Shown: piece by piece, positions 19,292 through 28,338 of the stretch
Layout of the letters: each line of letters opens with the position of its first letter
How positions within the stretch are numbered: position 1 is the first letter of the stretch
NCBI RefSeq assembly: GCF_022347285.1
Contig: NZ_JAKRND010000010.1
Span: 1-64,000 of the forward strand
Direction: 5' to 3'
Length of the DNA: 64,000 nt
From: Corynebacterium sp. ACRPH
Lineage (GTDB): Bacteria > Actinomycetota > Actinomycetes > Mycobacteriales > Mycobacteriaceae
The notes under the pieces: generated by a model
Database searches by the model: none
What the model saw: the letters and a program-made list of their open reading frames with translations, nothing else
What the model was told of the DNA's origin: nothing
Translations under genes and position numbers: made by a program

Positions 19292-19888
19292 ATGTCAGAA
19301 AACTTCATGGACAAGACCAAGCGGTTCTTCGGTTTTGATTCCGTGGAAACCTACAACACGGATTACTACAGCGACGGCTACGGCTCTCGCGAGCGCGACC
19401 GTGCTGATCGCGCAGACCGTGTTGAGCGTGATGCCCACGAGCCTTCCTACCGTTCCCGTTCTGAGCGTGACTTTGGCGACCGCGCAGAGCGCGGCGGCCG
19501 TTATGGCCGTTCCGAGTACGCTGACCGCGCAGAGCGGGGCGACCGCGAGGATCGCTACTCTTCCCGCGGCGGAAGCCACTATTCCTCCTCCTACGCGGAG
19601 GCTCCGGCGAAGGAGAAGGATCCTTCGGCCTTCGTGTCCTTTACCTTGAGCTCCTACACCCAGGCCGGCGAGCTGGTGGATAGCCTCAAGGCTCGCGAGG
19701 TTGTCGTCTTCTCCCTCAGCGGAATGGAAAAGGGCGAGGCAAAGCGAGTACTAGACTTCGCCGCTGGCCTGAGCCGCGGCCTGGATGCACAGCTAAAGAA
19801 GCTCAAGGGTGTGCGTAACTTCATCTTGCTGCCGAAGGGCGTGACCCTGGCGCAGGATCAGCTGGATGCCATCGCGGAGACCATCTAG
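19292..19888 (+). CDS. sepF: Cell division protein SepF
   Basis: SepF anchors FtsZ to the membrane and bundles it, replacing the absent ftsA. The 198-residue product has the N-terminal amphipathic membrane peptide (MSENFMDKTKRFFGF). A long charged linker rich in Arg-Asp pairs (about 30-100, DRADRADRVERD-like repeats) follows, then the SepF core (about 108-198, FVSFTLSSYTQAGELVDSLK to the end). The linker repeats are longer and more regular than in Bacillus. GGAAGG precedes the ATG. Confidence 0.96.
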   Translation: MSENFMDKTKRFFGFDSVETYNTDYYSDGYGSRERDRADRADRVERDAHEPSYRSRSERDFGDRAERGGRYGRSEYADRAERGDREDRYSSRGGSHYSSSYAEAPAKEKDPSAFVSFTLSSYTQAGELVDSLKAREVVVFSLSGMEKGEAKRVLDFAAGLSRGLDAQLKKLKGVRNFILLPKGVTLAQDQLDAIAETI

Positions 19889-19955
19889 CCAGCGCGCCAG
19901 CCGTTTTAGAAGTCTTTTAACTCATAAAGGTCGTTAAACAATAGAGAGTGCTTAA

Positions 19956-20246
19956 GTGAACGAAATCCTGCTTCTGCTGATGTGGCTGATTCGCTTCTAC
20001 ATTCTGATTTTGATCTTGCGCATCATTATCGAAATGATTCAGTCCTTTTCCCGTAACTGGCGCCCGCAGCGCTGGTTCAGCATTGTGGCCGAGCCGCTGT
20101 TTGTGGTTACAGATCCCCCGGTTAAGGCGCTTAGGAAGTTGATTCCGCCGGTTCAGCTCGGGGGTGTGGGGCTGGATGTCTCCGTGCTTGTTTTGTTTTT
20201 CGGTCTGCAGTTGCTGACCATGCTTCTTGGGGCATTTGTTCGCTAA
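19956..20246 (+). CDS. yggT: YggT family integral membrane protein
   Basis: This 96-residue protein has two hydrophobic stretches (about 2-24 and 72-95) separated by a loop with the family pattern SRNWRPQRW and LFVVTDPPVKALRKLIPP. YggT proteins lie between sepF and divIVA in many Gram-positive bacteria; a role in membrane or ion homeostasis near the division site is suggested elsewhere but unproven. The start is GTG, with only a weak GAGAG ribosome site. A 633-bp gap follows. Confidence 0.9.
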   Translation: MNEILLLLMWLIRFYILILILRIIIEMIQSFSRNWRPQRWFSIVAEPLFVVTDPPVKALRKLIPPVQLGGVGLDVSVLVLFFGLQLLTMLLGAFVR

Positions 20247-20353
20247 CACAGCGAAAGTGCAGCGACAGTACGGCGAAGATAGGGCGAAAAGTTCTTTGGA
20301 GGATTCTTCGTCCAAGAACCCGCTAGTAGTTCACTAGCGAGGCCGATATCAGT

Positions 20354-20567
20354 GCATCCTTAAAGTTATAAAACTAAGGGGGTGGATGCCGGGGGGAGAA
20401 GAATGAAACGGATATTCAGCAAGCTGTTGTGAATATCCGTTCGTGGGGCTAGGATTGGAGACATCTTCGCGGTAAGTGAGTGAGGCTGCGGAGATGTCGT
20501 GTGTAGTGACGGAAGCCGCTGCCGGTCGGGAATGTGGGTCTTGGCCGGTGGCGGTTTCCTTATTTCC
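20354..20567 (+). ncRNA. Candidate structured RNA upstream of wag31
   Basis: Four consecutive hairpins lie in a 633-bp gap without genes. SL0: GCATCC 20354-20359 with GGATGC 20384-20389, and an inner CCTTA/TAAGG. SL1: 20407-20417 with 20431-20441, 11 bp perfect. SL2: 20460-20470 with 20488-20498, 11 bp including one G-U. SL3: 20511-20525 with 20545-20559, 15 bp including three G-U, followed by TTATTTCC. All G-U pairs work only for plus-strand RNA; on the minus strand they would be A-C mismatches. SL3 resembles a terminator, so this may be an independent small RNA or an attenuated wag31 leader. I do not recognise it as a named family. Confidence 0.6.
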
Positions 20568-20879
20568 TTCACCTGTTACATCGTCGGCGCGTTTCTAGCG
20601 TTACGTGTTCACACCGAATAGGTGAAGAAACTTTTGTATGGGGGTGAAACTAGGGGGTGATGTCCTGTCTGTGGTGTTAATGAGGTTGCAGTAAATTAAT
20701 GTTGAGGCTGAGCTATACGGTGTTATGCCGCGCTACGCAGTTAATCTCGATCTAAAGTTGAGACTGAACCAGCTTATGCTGGTATGCTTTGTAACTGTTT
20801 CATAAACCATCAATAGTTCATTACTGTTGTGAACGCCTTCTAGCACTTTGAGGCAATCCGAAAGGGAAAGGGACAACCT

Positions 20880-21989
20880 ATGCCACTCACTCCGGCTGAT
20901 GTGCACAACGTAGCTTTTAGCAAGCCGCCGATCGGCAAGCGTGGTTACAACGAGGACGAGGTCGACCAGTTCCTGGATCTCGTGGAGGACACTCTTGCGG
21001 AACTGCAGGACGAAAACTCCGACCTCAAGCTGAAGGTCGAGCAGCTGGAGTCCGGTTCCGCTAATGGCGCTGGCGCCGGTGTAGCAGGCGCTGCTGGTGC
21101 TTCCCAGGTTGACGAGGCTGCACTGCGTCGCAAGATTGAGTCCGACCTGCGTGGCCAGTTCGAGTCCGAGTACTCCGCGAAGCTGGAGCAGGCTCGCAAG
21201 GACGCTCGCGCCGAGGTTCAGGCAGAGCAGGGCAAGGCTCAGCCGCAGGCCGCTTCCCAGGCAAACATCGCCGAGATCGAGAAGAAGATCAAGGCTGACT
21301 ACGAGGCCAAGCTGAAGGCCGCTGAGGATCGCGCCGCTAAGGCAGAGAAGGCTGCTGAGGATGCCAAGAAGCAGGCTCCGGCTGCTTCCGGCGACGGCAA
21401 GTCCGGCGTCGCGACCGCCGAGACCCACATGCAGGCAGCCCGCGTGCTGTCCCTGGCACAGGAGACGGCAGACCGCCTGACCGGTGACGCGAAGGCAGAG
21501 TCCAACGCCATGCTGGAAGAGGCTCGCGCTACCGCGAAGAAGACCATCGACGACGCCGACAGCAGCTCCAAGAACACCCTGGCGGACGCACAGAAGCGCT
21601 CCGAGGCTCAGCTGGCGGATGCGAAGACCCGCTCCGAGAAGATGCTGGCAGACGCGGAGGAGAAGTCCAACGCACTGCTGGCAGACGCAAAGCAGAAGTC
21701 CGAGGTCATGATCTCCGACGCTACTGCTCAGTCCCAGGCACAGATCCGCTCCGCACAGGAGAAGGCAAACGCCCTGCAGGAGGACGCAGAGCGCAAGCAC
21801 ACCGAGATCATGAACACGGTCAAGAAGCAGCAGACCACCCTCGAGGCACGCATCGAGGAGCTGCGCACCTACGAGCGCGAGTACCGTACCCGCCTGAAGA
21901 CCTTCCTGGAGTCTCAGCTGGAAGATCTGAACAGCCGCGGCACCGCCGCTCCGGCGGGCTCCATCGAGATCGAGGGCGAAGACAACTAA
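20880..21989 (+). CDS. wag31: Polar growth protein Wag31 (DivIVA)
   Basis: Wag31/DivIVA marks the cell poles and recruits the elongation machinery in actinobacteria; it is essential in Corynebacterium. The 369-residue product begins with the DivIVA membrane-binding domain ([33 protein letters not shown] split over residues 1-33). An Ala/Gly linker follows, then long coiled coils (about 75-155 and 185-350) with repeated motifs of the [12 protein letters not shown] type. The end is a short acidic tail. AAAGGGAAAGGGAC precedes the ATG. Upstream lie about 310 bp of unstructured spacer and then the candidate structured RNA. Confidence 0.97.
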   Translation: MPLTPADVHNVAFSKPPIGKRGYNEDEVDQFLDLVEDTLAELQDENSDLKLKVEQLESGSANGAGAGVAGAAGASQVDEAALRRKIESDLRGQFESEYSAKLEQARKDARAEVQAEQGKAQPQAASQANIAEIEKKIKADYEAKLKAAEDRAAKAEKAAEDAKKQAPAASGDGKSGVATAETHMQAARVLSLAQETADRLTGDAKAESNAMLEEARATAKKTIDDADSSSKNTLADAQKRSEAQLADAKTRSEKMLADAEEKSNALLADAKQKSEVMISDATAQSQAQIRSAQEKANALQEDAERKHTEIMNTVKKQQTTLEARIEELRTYEREYRTRLKTFLESQLEDLNSRGTAAPAGSIEIEGEDN

Positions 21990-22021
21990 TAGCACCAGCG
22001 CCTTAGTAACGGCCCACTACC

Positions 22022-22075
22022 GACCGCCAGGAGGAAACAGTAACGATGCTCGCTGCAGCAATCCTCCTGGCGGTT
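22022..22075 (+). promoter_or_regulatory. 13-bp perfect hairpin occluding a ribosome binding site
   Basis: The segment 22023-22035 is perfectly complementary to 22062-22074, and 22022-22075 adds a G-U pair. The left arm contains the AGGAGG ribosome binding site of the small gene at 22046 and the right arm lies within its codons 6-10. The start codon sits in the 26-nt loop. In the folded mRNA the ribosome site is buried, so translation should be low unless something opens the stem. No T-run follows, so it is not a wag31 terminator. Confidence 0.65.
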
Positions 22076-22204
22076 CTCGGCTTTGCGGCCCTAGTCGTTA
22101 GTCTCGCGGTCGGATCCACCATCTGGGCCTGGATCTGCGTGACCGTAGCCCTGATCGGCGTGGCATTGTTTGTCTACGATCTGATCCGCCATCGCAAGCG
22201 CTAA
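22046..22204 (+). CDS. Small two-helix membrane protein, 52 aa
   Basis: A short frame between wag31 and ileS encodes 52 residues. Two hydrophobic segments (about 2-22 and 25-44) are separated by GSTIWAW, and the end is strongly basic (RHRKR), predicting a hairpin with a cytoplasmic tail. The ribosome site AGGAGG (22029-22034) is 11 nt before the ATG but locked in a 13-bp stem. Small membrane proteins next to divIVA are common in corynebacteria; the function is unknown. It probably shares the wag31 transcript, 56 bp downstream of it. Confidence 0.75.
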   Translation: MLAAAILLAVLGFAALVVSLAVGSTIWAWICVTVALIGVALFVYDLIRHRKR

Positions 22205-22279
22205 AGGTTCGCTAAGGGCTAAGGCTCTGATCCCGCACACGGCAGTGTAAGGTGGGAGCCGTAACTGAATATCCTTCAA

Positions 22280-22556
22280 AAGTACGCATTGATCCGGCCA
22301 TCATCGGGGAGCGTTCCTGGAAGAACGGTGTCCGCACTCCACACGCGAAGGCTAGGGCGGGCACTTATTAGACCCAGGCGGAGTCGCGGCACGTTATCGC
22401 CGTAAGAGACGAAGAGGGCGTATCACGAATTACGCCAATCAGGGTGGTACCGCGCAAGGCGTTTCTAGCCGATGCGTCCCTGTTTTTTAGCGAGAACACC
22501 GCCGACAGCGAAACTGTGGGCGTCACTAAAAAGAGCGAAGAAACAGGTACCACACC
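22280..22556 (+). promoter_or_regulatory. Ile-specific T-box riboswitch (translational) of ileS
   Basis: The T-box core AGGGTGGTACCGCG is at 22441-22454. Its partner GCGTCCC (22474-22480) completes the tRNA-binding antisequestrator. The short Stem I around 22291-22312 (GATCCGGCC-ATCATC-GGGGAGC) carries the isoleucine codon ATC as specifier, the ultrashort Stem I type of actinobacterial ileS leaders. The alternative fold pairs 22479-22488 (CCTGTTTTTT) with 22538-22547 (AAGAAACAGG), 10 bp with one G-U, covering the ileS ribosome site. Uncharged tRNA-Ile would therefore open translation. A hairpin at 22222-22260 precedes it. Confidence 0.92.
22516..22530 (+). repeat. Recurrent motif GTGGGCGTCACTAAA, copy in ileS leader
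   Basis: This 15-mer occurs again, identical, at 59104-59118 inside hisC. It lies in the ileS leader between the T-box core and the ribosome site. It shares GGGCGTCAC[CT]AA with three further copies on the other strand. Confidence 0.5.
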
Positions 22557-25500
22557 ATGAGCGAAGCAACCCCAGCAGGCGGCGCCTACCCGCGCGTCGA
22601 TATGTCCAATGGCGGTTCGACCGCCTTCCCCGCACTCGAAGAGAACGTGCTGAAGTACTGGGAGAAGGACGGCACCTTCAACGAATCCGTTAACTCCCGC
22701 GAGGGCAACGAGGAATATGTCTTCTACGACGGTCCGCCCTTCGCCAACGGCCTGCCGCACTACGGCCACCTGCTGACGGGCTACGTCAAGGACATCGTCC
22801 CGCGCTACCAGACCATGCAGGGCAAGAAGGTTGCCCGCGTTTTCGGCTGGGACTGCCACGGCCTGCCCGCCGAGCTGGAGGCGGAGAAGCAGCTGGGCAT
22901 CAAGGATCGCGCCGGCATCGAAGAGATGGGCATGCGCTCCTTCAACGAGTACTGCGCGACCTCGGTGCTGCGCTACACGGACGAGTGGAAGGAATACGTC
23001 ACCCGCCAGGCGCGCTGGGTGGACTTCGACAACGGCTACAAGACGATGGACCCGGGCTTCATGGAGTCCGTCATGTGGGCCTTCAAGGCCCTCTACGACA
23101 AGAGCCTGATCTACCAGGGCTTCCGCGTTCTGCCGTACTCCTGGGCGGAGCACACGCCGCTGTCCAACCAGGAAACCCGCCTGGATGATTCCTACAAGAT
23201 GCGCCAGGATCCGACCATCACGGTGACCTTCCCGATCACCGGCGCGACCGAGGACACTGCCTCTGTGAAGACCCTGGCTGAGCACCCGGAGCTCGCCGAT
23301 GCCGCGTTTATCGGCTGGACGACCACCCCGTGGACCACGCCGGCGAACCTCGCCCTGGCGGTCCACCCCGAGGTGACCTACGCCGCGGTGCGGATTGGTG
23401 ATGACGCCATCGGTGCCGACGGCGCAGAGGGCATGCATGGAAAGACCGTGGTGCTGGCCGACGACCTGCGCGGTGCATACGCCAAGGAGCTGGGGGAGAA
23501 GGCCGAGGTTCTGGGCACCTTCACGGGTGCTGAGCTGGAGGGCATGACCTACGAGCCGCTGTTCAAGTACTTCGCCGAGCGTGCGGGCGAGAAAACCGGC
23601 GCCGGCGAGGGTACCGAGGGCGGAGAGGGCAGGCAGTTCAAGGCGGGTGCTTTCCGCGTGCTGTGCGCCGACTACGTCACCACCGCCGACGGTACGGGCG
23701 TGGTCCACCAGGCTCCGGCTTTCGGTGAGGACGATATGTTCACCTGTGAGGCAGCGGGCATTGACCTGGAGATCCCGGTGGACATGGACGGCAAGTTCAC
23801 CTCCTTGGCGCCCGACTACCAGGGCCAGCTGGTCTTCGACGCGAACAAGGCAATCATTAAGGACCTGAAGGCCGCGGGCCGCGTGCTGCGACACCAGACG
23901 ATCGAGCACTCTTACCCGCACTCCTGGCGCTCCGGCGAGCCGCTGATCTACATGGCCCTGCCGTCTTGGTTCGTGGCCGTGACCAAGTTCCGCGACCGCA
24001 TGGTGGAGCTGAACCACGAGCAGATCGAGTGGATGCCCTCCCACATCCGCGACGGGCAGTTCGGCAAGTGGCTGGAAGGCGCCCGCGATTGGAACATCTC
24101 GCGCAACCGTTACTGGGGCGCGCCGATCCCGGTGTGGGTCTCTGACTCCGAGGATTACCCGCGCATGGATGTCTACGGCTCCCTGGAGGAGCTGGAGCGC
24201 GATTTCGGCCGCAAGCCGGCCTCTCTGCACCGCCCGGACATTGATGAGCTGACCCGCCCGAACCCGGATGATCCGACGGGCAAGTCCACCATGCGCCGCG
24301 TGCCGGAGGTGCTGGACTGCTGGTTCGAGTCGGGCTCCATGCCGTTTGCGCAGAAGCACTACCCGTTCGAGAACAAGGAGTGGTTCGATACCCACTCCCC
24401 GGCGGACTTCATCGTGGAGTACTCTGGCCAGACCCGTGGCTGGTTCTACACCATGCACGTTCTGTCCACCGCCCTGTTCGACCGCCCGGCCTTCAAAAAG
24501 GTCGTGGCCCACGGCATCGTGCTGGGCGATGACGGGCTGAAGATGAGTAAGTCCAAGGGCAATTACCCGAACGTCAACGAAGTCTTCGACCGCGACGGCT
24601 CCGACGCCATGCGGTGGTTCCTGATGAGCTCGCCGATCCTGCGCGGCGGCAACCTGATCGTCACCGAGCAGGGCATCCGCGAGGGCGTGCGCCAGGCGAT
24701 GCTGCCCATGTGGAACGCCTACTCCTTCCTGCGCCTCTACGCCTCCCTGCCGGCGCAGTACGATACGTCCTCCACCAACGTGCTGGACCGCTACATCCTG
24801 GCGAAGTTGCGCGACACTGTGCAGGGGGTGACCGATGCGCTGAACAACACGGACATCGCCACTGCCTGCGACGAGATCCGCTGGTTCTGCGACGCGCTGA
24901 CTAACTGGTACGTCCGCCGTTCCCGCGACCGCTTCTGGGCGGGCGACGCCGTCCACCCCGAGGCCTTCAACACCCTGTACACCGTGCTGGAGACCCTGTG
25001 CCGTGCGGCAGCTCCACTGCTGCCGATGACCACCGAGGTGATCTGGCGCGGCCTGACCGGTGAGCGCTCCGTGCACCTGGCGGACTTCCCGAAGGCCGAG
25101 GATCTACCCGCCGACGCGGAGCTGGTGGAGGCCATGGATGCCGTGCGCGCGGTCAGCTCCGCGACGAGCTCCCTGCGCAAGGCACACAAGCTGCGCAACC
25201 GCCTGCCGCTGCCGAAGCTGACCGTCGCGCTGCCGAACGCCAGCGCGCTGGAGGACTTCACGAAGATCATCGCCGACGAGGTGAACGTCAAGCAGGTCGA
25301 GCTGACCGAGGACGTCGCCCAGGTCGGCGGCTTCGAGGTCGTGGTGAATGCCCGCGCGGCCGGGCCACGTCTGGGCAAGGACGTCCAGCGCGTCATCAAG
25401 GCCGTGAAGTCCGGCAACTACACCGTCGACGACGCGGGCGTGGTCACCGCCGACGGCATCGACCTGCAGGATGGCGAGTTCACCCGCAAGCTCGTGGCCG

Positions 25501-25835
25501 CTGAGCCGGAGCACACGGCAGAGGTATCCGGCCAGGACGGCCTGGTGGTGCTGGACACCCAGACCACCCCGGAGCTGGAGGCCGAGGGCTGGGCCGCCGA
25601 CCGCGTGCGCGGCCTGCAGGAGGCCCGCAAGGCCGCCGACCTGCAGATCACCGACCGGATCCACCTGACCCTTTCCGTGCCCGCGGACAAGGAAGAGTGG
25701 GCGCGCACCCACGCGGATGCCATCGCCAAGGAAGTGCTGGCCACAGATGTGAAGGTTGTCGTCGACGAGCAGCTCAGCCACGACGTCGCCGATGGCTGCT
25801 CGGCTGACATCGCGGTGGCGTCGGTGGCGTCCTAA
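22557..25835 (+). CDS. ileS: Isoleucyl-tRNA synthetase, eukaryote-like (IleS2) class
   Basis: IleS charges tRNA-Ile with isoleucine and edits valine. The 1092-residue class I enzyme has the first signature as HYGH (68-71, within [17 protein letters not shown]) and KMSKS at 662-666. The CP1 editing domain carries [17 protein letters not shown]. The [12 protein letters not shown] and [10 protein letters not shown] wording is that of the eukaryote-like IleS2 group, longer than typical bacterial IleS1 and generally less sensitive to mupirocin. The C-terminal region after about 870 is the tRNA-binding extension. Expression is under the T-box just upstream. dinB starts 23 bp later. Confidence 0.98.
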   Translation: MSEATPAGGAYPRVDMSNGGSTAFPALEENVLKYWEKDGTFNESVNSREGNEEYVFYDGPPFANGLPHYGHLLTGYVKDIVPRYQTMQGKKVARVFGWDCHGLPAELEAEKQLGIKDRAGIEEMGMRSFNEYCATSVLRYTDEWKEYVTRQARWVDFDNGYKTMDPGFMESVMWAFKALYDKSLIYQGFRVLPYSWAEHTPLSNQETRLDDSYKMRQDPTITVTFPITGATEDTASVKTLAEHPELADAAFIGWTTTPWTTPANLALAVHPEVTYAAVRIGDDAIGADGAEGMHGKTVVLADDLRGAYAKELGEKAEVLGTFTGAELEGMTYEPLFKYFAERAGEKTGAGEGTEGGEGRQFKAGAFRVLCADYVTTADGTGVVHQAPAFGEDDMFTCEAAGIDLEIPVDMDGKFTSLAPDYQGQLVFDANKAIIKDLKAAGRVLRHQTIEHSYPHSWRSGEPLIYMALPSWFVAVTKFRDRMVELNHEQIEWMPSHIRDGQFGKWLEGARDWNISRNRYWGAPIPVWVSDSEDYPRMDVYGSLEELERDFGRKPASLHRPDIDELTRPNPDDPTGKSTMRRVPEVLDCWFESGSMPFAQKHYPFENKEWFDTHSPADFIVEYSGQTRGWFYTMHVLSTALFDRPAFKKVVAHGIVLGDDGLKMSKSKGNYPNVNEVFDRDGSDAMRWFLMSSPILRGGNLIVTEQGIREGVRQAMLPMWNAYSFLRLYASLPAQYDTSSTNVLDRYILAKLRDTVQGVTDALNNTDIATACDEIRWFCDALTNWYVRRSRDRFWAGDAVHPEAFNTLYTVLETLCRAAAPLLPMTTEVIWRGLTGERSVHLADFPKAEDLPADAELVEAMDAVRAVSSATSSLRKAHKLRNRLPLPKLTVALPNASALEDFTKIIADEVNVKQVELTEDVAQVGGFEVVVNARAAGPRLGKDVQRVIKAVKSGNYTVDDAGVVTADGIDLQDGEFTRKLVAAEPEHTAEVSGQDGLVVLDTQTTPELEAEGWAADRVRGLQEARKAADLQITDRIHLTLSVPADKEEWARTHADAIAKEVLATDVKVVVDEQLSHDVADGCSADIAVASVAS

Positions 25836-25858
25836 AGAAAGACCCGCAGGGTACGCGC

Positions 25859-27202
25859 ATGCGCTGGGTGGCTCACATCGATATGGATGCGTTCTTCGCC
25901 TCCGTCGAGCAGCTCACCCGACCGACCCTGCGCGATAGGCCGGTGCTGGTCGGTGGCTTGGGAGGCCGTGGGGTAGTAGCCGGTGCCTCCTACGAGGCTC
26001 GGGCTTTCGGGGCCCGCTCGGCGATGCCGATGGGGCAGGCCGTGCGCCTGTGCAACAACCGCGCCGTGGTGGTTAAACCACGCAAGGAGGTGTACGCGGC
26101 CGCCTCCCGCCGCATCTTCCAGGTCATCCGCTCCCACGCTGGCGTGGTGGAACAGCTATCCGTGGACGAGGGCTTCGCCGAGCCGCAGGGGTTGGATAGC
26201 GCCGCGGAAGCCCGCGACTGGGCCGAGAACCTGCAGGCTAGAGTCGAAGAGGAGACCGGCCTGCCCGCTTCCGTCGGCATGGCCGCGACCAAGCTGGACG
26301 CGAAGATGGCCAGCGACCTGGCTAAGCCCCACGGGGTGTTCGTAGTACCGCCCGAGGCGCGCATGGAGGTCTTCGCCGACCGGCCCGTTGGCGACGTGTG
26401 GGGGATCGGCAAGGTTGCACAAGGCAAGTTGCACACCATGGGGATCGACACGATCGGACAGTTCGTTGCCGCCGACACCACGGATGTGCGCGGCGCCCTG
26501 GGCTCGGTTGGGGTCGAGGTGCAGCGCATGGCCGCCGGCGACGACCCGCGGCCCGTCGCTCCCCGCGCGCCCGCCAAGCAAGTCAGCGCGGAAAGGACTT
26601 TGCAGGTGGACGCGCGCACCACCGCAGAGGCCATGCGCGTGCTGCACGAGACCGCGCTGGCCATGCACCGCCGCCTGTTGAAGGACGGCCGCGCCGCCCG
26701 CACTGTGACCGTCAAGACGCGCACCACCGACTTTCAGCTGCACACGAAGTCCGCCGGGTTGCCCGCGCCGACGGAGGACTTCGACAAGATCTTTGCCCTC
26801 GCCCAGCGCCTGATGCCACGCCCCGAGCAGGCCGGTGCCTTTCGCCTGGTCGGGGTGAGCGTGTCCGGGCTGGTGGCCGACCGCCAGGAGCTGCTGTTCC
26901 CCGAACTCGACGGCCCGCCGGTGCCCATCGTCGCCCCTGAAACCGATGCGGGGTTTAGTTCTTTGGTTGATGACGCCACCACGGCCCGCCCCGTGTGGCA
27001 TGCCACCCAGGATGTATCGCACGTGGAGTTCGGGCACGGGTGGGTGCAGGGATCCGGCAACGGGGTGGTCAGCGTGCGTTTCGAGACCGCCGCGACCGGC
27101 CCGGGGAAGACCCGCACCTTCCGCATTGACGATGAAGACCTAAGCCCCGCCGACCCGCTGGACAGCCTGGCCTGGGACCTCGACGGGCTGGCGGAGGACT
27201 AG
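25859..27202 (+). CDS. dinB: Y-family DNA polymerase IV (DinB)
   Basis: DinB polymerases copy past DNA lesions and mismatched ends. The 447-residue product starts MRWVAHIDMDAFFASVE, with catalytic D8 and D10, and D103-E104 in SVDEGF. The palm, fingers, thumb (GIGKVAQGKLHTMGI) and little finger follow. QELLF near residue 343 resembles a beta-clamp binding motif. The last 80 residues (VEFGHGWVQGSGNGVVSVRFETA) form an extension seen in a mycobacterial/corynebacterial DinB subgroup. The gene follows ileS by 23 bp and converges on ansA with 14 bp between the stops. Confidence 0.95.
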   Translation: MRWVAHIDMDAFFASVEQLTRPTLRDRPVLVGGLGGRGVVAGASYEARAFGARSAMPMGQAVRLCNNRAVVVKPRKEVYAAASRRIFQVIRSHAGVVEQLSVDEGFAEPQGLDSAAEARDWAENLQARVEEETGLPASVGMAATKLDAKMASDLAKPHGVFVVPPEARMEVFADRPVGDVWGIGKVAQGKLHTMGIDTIGQFVAADTTDVRGALGSVGVEVQRMAAGDDPRPVAPRAPAKQVSAERTLQVDARTTAEAMRVLHETALAMHRRLLKDGRAARTVTVKTRTTDFQLHTKSAGLPAPTEDFDKIFALAQRLMPRPEQAGAFRLVGVSVSGLVADRQELLFPELDGPPVPIVAPETDAGFSSLVDDATTARPVWHATQDVSHVEFGHGWVQGSGNGVVSVRFETAATGPGKTRTFRIDDEDLSPADPLDSLAWDLDGLAED

Positions 27203-27216
27203 AAACTGAGAGGGGA

Positions 27217-28206
27217 CTAGCGAGCGCGGGCGAGTTTGTAGAGCAATTCGATGCGCGCCTGGCTGGGACGCAGCGCCCCGCCGCTACGGAAGCCGGCGCG
27301 GGCCAGCTGGGCGCCGCCGCCCGTACCTCCGTAGACGAAGGAAATCCCGCCGGTTGGTACCCGGCTGCAGACCACCACCGGCAGCTCGGCGGTACGCTCC
27401 GCGCGCCAGGCCTCCAGCTCCTCGGCGACAGCTGTGGGAATGTTGCCGGAGCCCATGGCGGCCAGCACCAGGCCGTCCACGGCACCTACCTTGGCGCCAA
27501 CCTTTGTGCCCTGCTCCCGCTTGTCCTGCTCTCGCAGCGCCCGAATAAGTTGCCCATCATCGCCCGCAAAGGTGCTGACGATGGGCACGTATAGCCCCGC
27601 TACCTGTAGCGGAGGTAGGGCAGTGCCATCCGTGATGGGGGACGCGCCATCGTGTTTCCCAGAGTCAATCAGTGCATTGCGGAAGGCCGTTTCGGCAGTG
27701 GTGTGAGCCTTGTAAGCCCCGCGGGCGGGCAGGATGGCATCCCCGAAAACGATGTGAACCCCCGCAGAAAGCTCCCCCGATGCAAGTGCGGCGAACGCGC
27801 GGGAAAGGTTGGCCGGGCCGTCCGGTGCGGCGTCATCACCCGGGCGCTGGGCGCCCGTAAACACAACAGGGCAGGGAAGATCCAAAGCGCATGCGGCGGC
27901 GAGTGCGGATTCCTCCATCGTGTCGGTTCCGTGCAGCACCACGACGCCGGCCGGGGCGGGGGAACAGAAGCGTGCGATGTGGGCGACGAGCTCGTCGATC
28001 TGGGGCAGGGTGATGGAGCTGGAGTCGATGCTCATGATGTCGTGCGGCAGGGCTTGGAAGCCCTGGGGAATACGAGCCTGGTTGACAATGTCTGCACAGG
28101 TCAGAGTGGGTACAAGGTCGCCTTCGGGGGAGTGGGTGCAACTGATGGTACCGCCGGTGCCGAGGACGGGGATCTGCAGGTAGTTCTGCGAGGGGCTGGA
28201 AGTCAT
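27217..28206 (-). CDS. ansA: L-asparaginase
   Basis: L-asparaginase hydrolyses asparagine to aspartate and ammonia. The 329-residue product has both catalytic signatures: GTGGTIS from residue 16, with the nucleophile threonine, and HGTDTMEE from 92, with the second threonine and aspartate. TGAQRPGDDAAPDGPANL is also typical. No signal peptide is seen, so it is probably cytoplasmic. The ATG at 28206 has no ribosome site, but TAAATT (complement of 28213-28218) ends 6 bp before it, suggesting a leaderless mRNA. Confidence 0.95.
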   Translation of the reverse strand: MTSSPSQNYLQIPVLGTGGTISCTHSPEGDLVPTLTCADIVNQARIPQGFQALPHDIMSIDSSSITLPQIDELVAHIARFCSPAPAGVVVLHGTDTMEESALAAACALDLPCPVVFTGAQRPGDDAAPDGPANLSRAFAALASGELSAGVHIVFGDAILPARGAYKAHTTAETAFRNALIDSGKHDGASPITDGTALPPLQVAGLYVPIVSTFAGDDGQLIRALREQDKREQGTKVGAKVGAVDGLVLAAMGSGNIPTAVAEELEAWRAERTAELPVVVCSRVPTGGISFVYGGTGGGAQLARAGFRSGGALRPSQARIELLYKLARAR

Positions 28207-28212
28207 GTGACC

Positions 28213-28218
28213 AATTTA
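28213..28218 (-). promoter_or_regulatory. -10 box of ansA (TAAATT)
   Basis: On the minus strand TAAATT lies 6 bp before the ansA ATG, which fits transcription starting at or next to the start codon. Just upstream is the 10-bp palindrome CGCCTAGGCG (about 28225-28235). Confidence 0.45.
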
Positions 28219-28279
28219 CGTGACGCCTAGGCGCGTTAATCGAAGGCGTTGATCGAGTCTCGGCGAATGGGATGAAGTT

Positions 28280-28322
28280 GTGCAGTAATTCTTGCATGAT
28301 TATCATGCAAGTATTGTTGCAC
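28280..28322. promoter_or_regulatory. 43-bp palindromic operator of the ArsR-type regulator
   Basis: The core CTTGCATGA (28291-28299), TTA, TCATGCAAG (28303-28311) is a perfect inverted repeat. Symmetry extends outward to GTGCA (28280) and TGCAC (28322), with 17 of 20 positions matched per side. It ends about 10 bp before the ribosome site of the regulator, a typical place for an autorepressor operator. Confidence 0.75.
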
Positions 28323-28338
28323 GATTGAAGGAGGTTGT

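Noticed and set aside
19380..19600. Repeat array inside sepF as a mobile or regulatory element
   Set aside because: The repeats encode the Arg-Asp-rich SepF linker in frame; they are protein low complexity.
22483..22488. T-run in the ileS leader as an intrinsic terminator
   Set aside because: No stable hairpin ends directly before it except the antisequestrator itself; the run instead pairs with the ribosome-site segment, supporting translational control.
22368..25076. About 900-codon open frame opposite ileS
   Set aside because: High GC leaves few stop codons on the opposite strand of ileS; the predicted protein is His/Gly/Val-rich without recognisable domains and overlaps the T-box.
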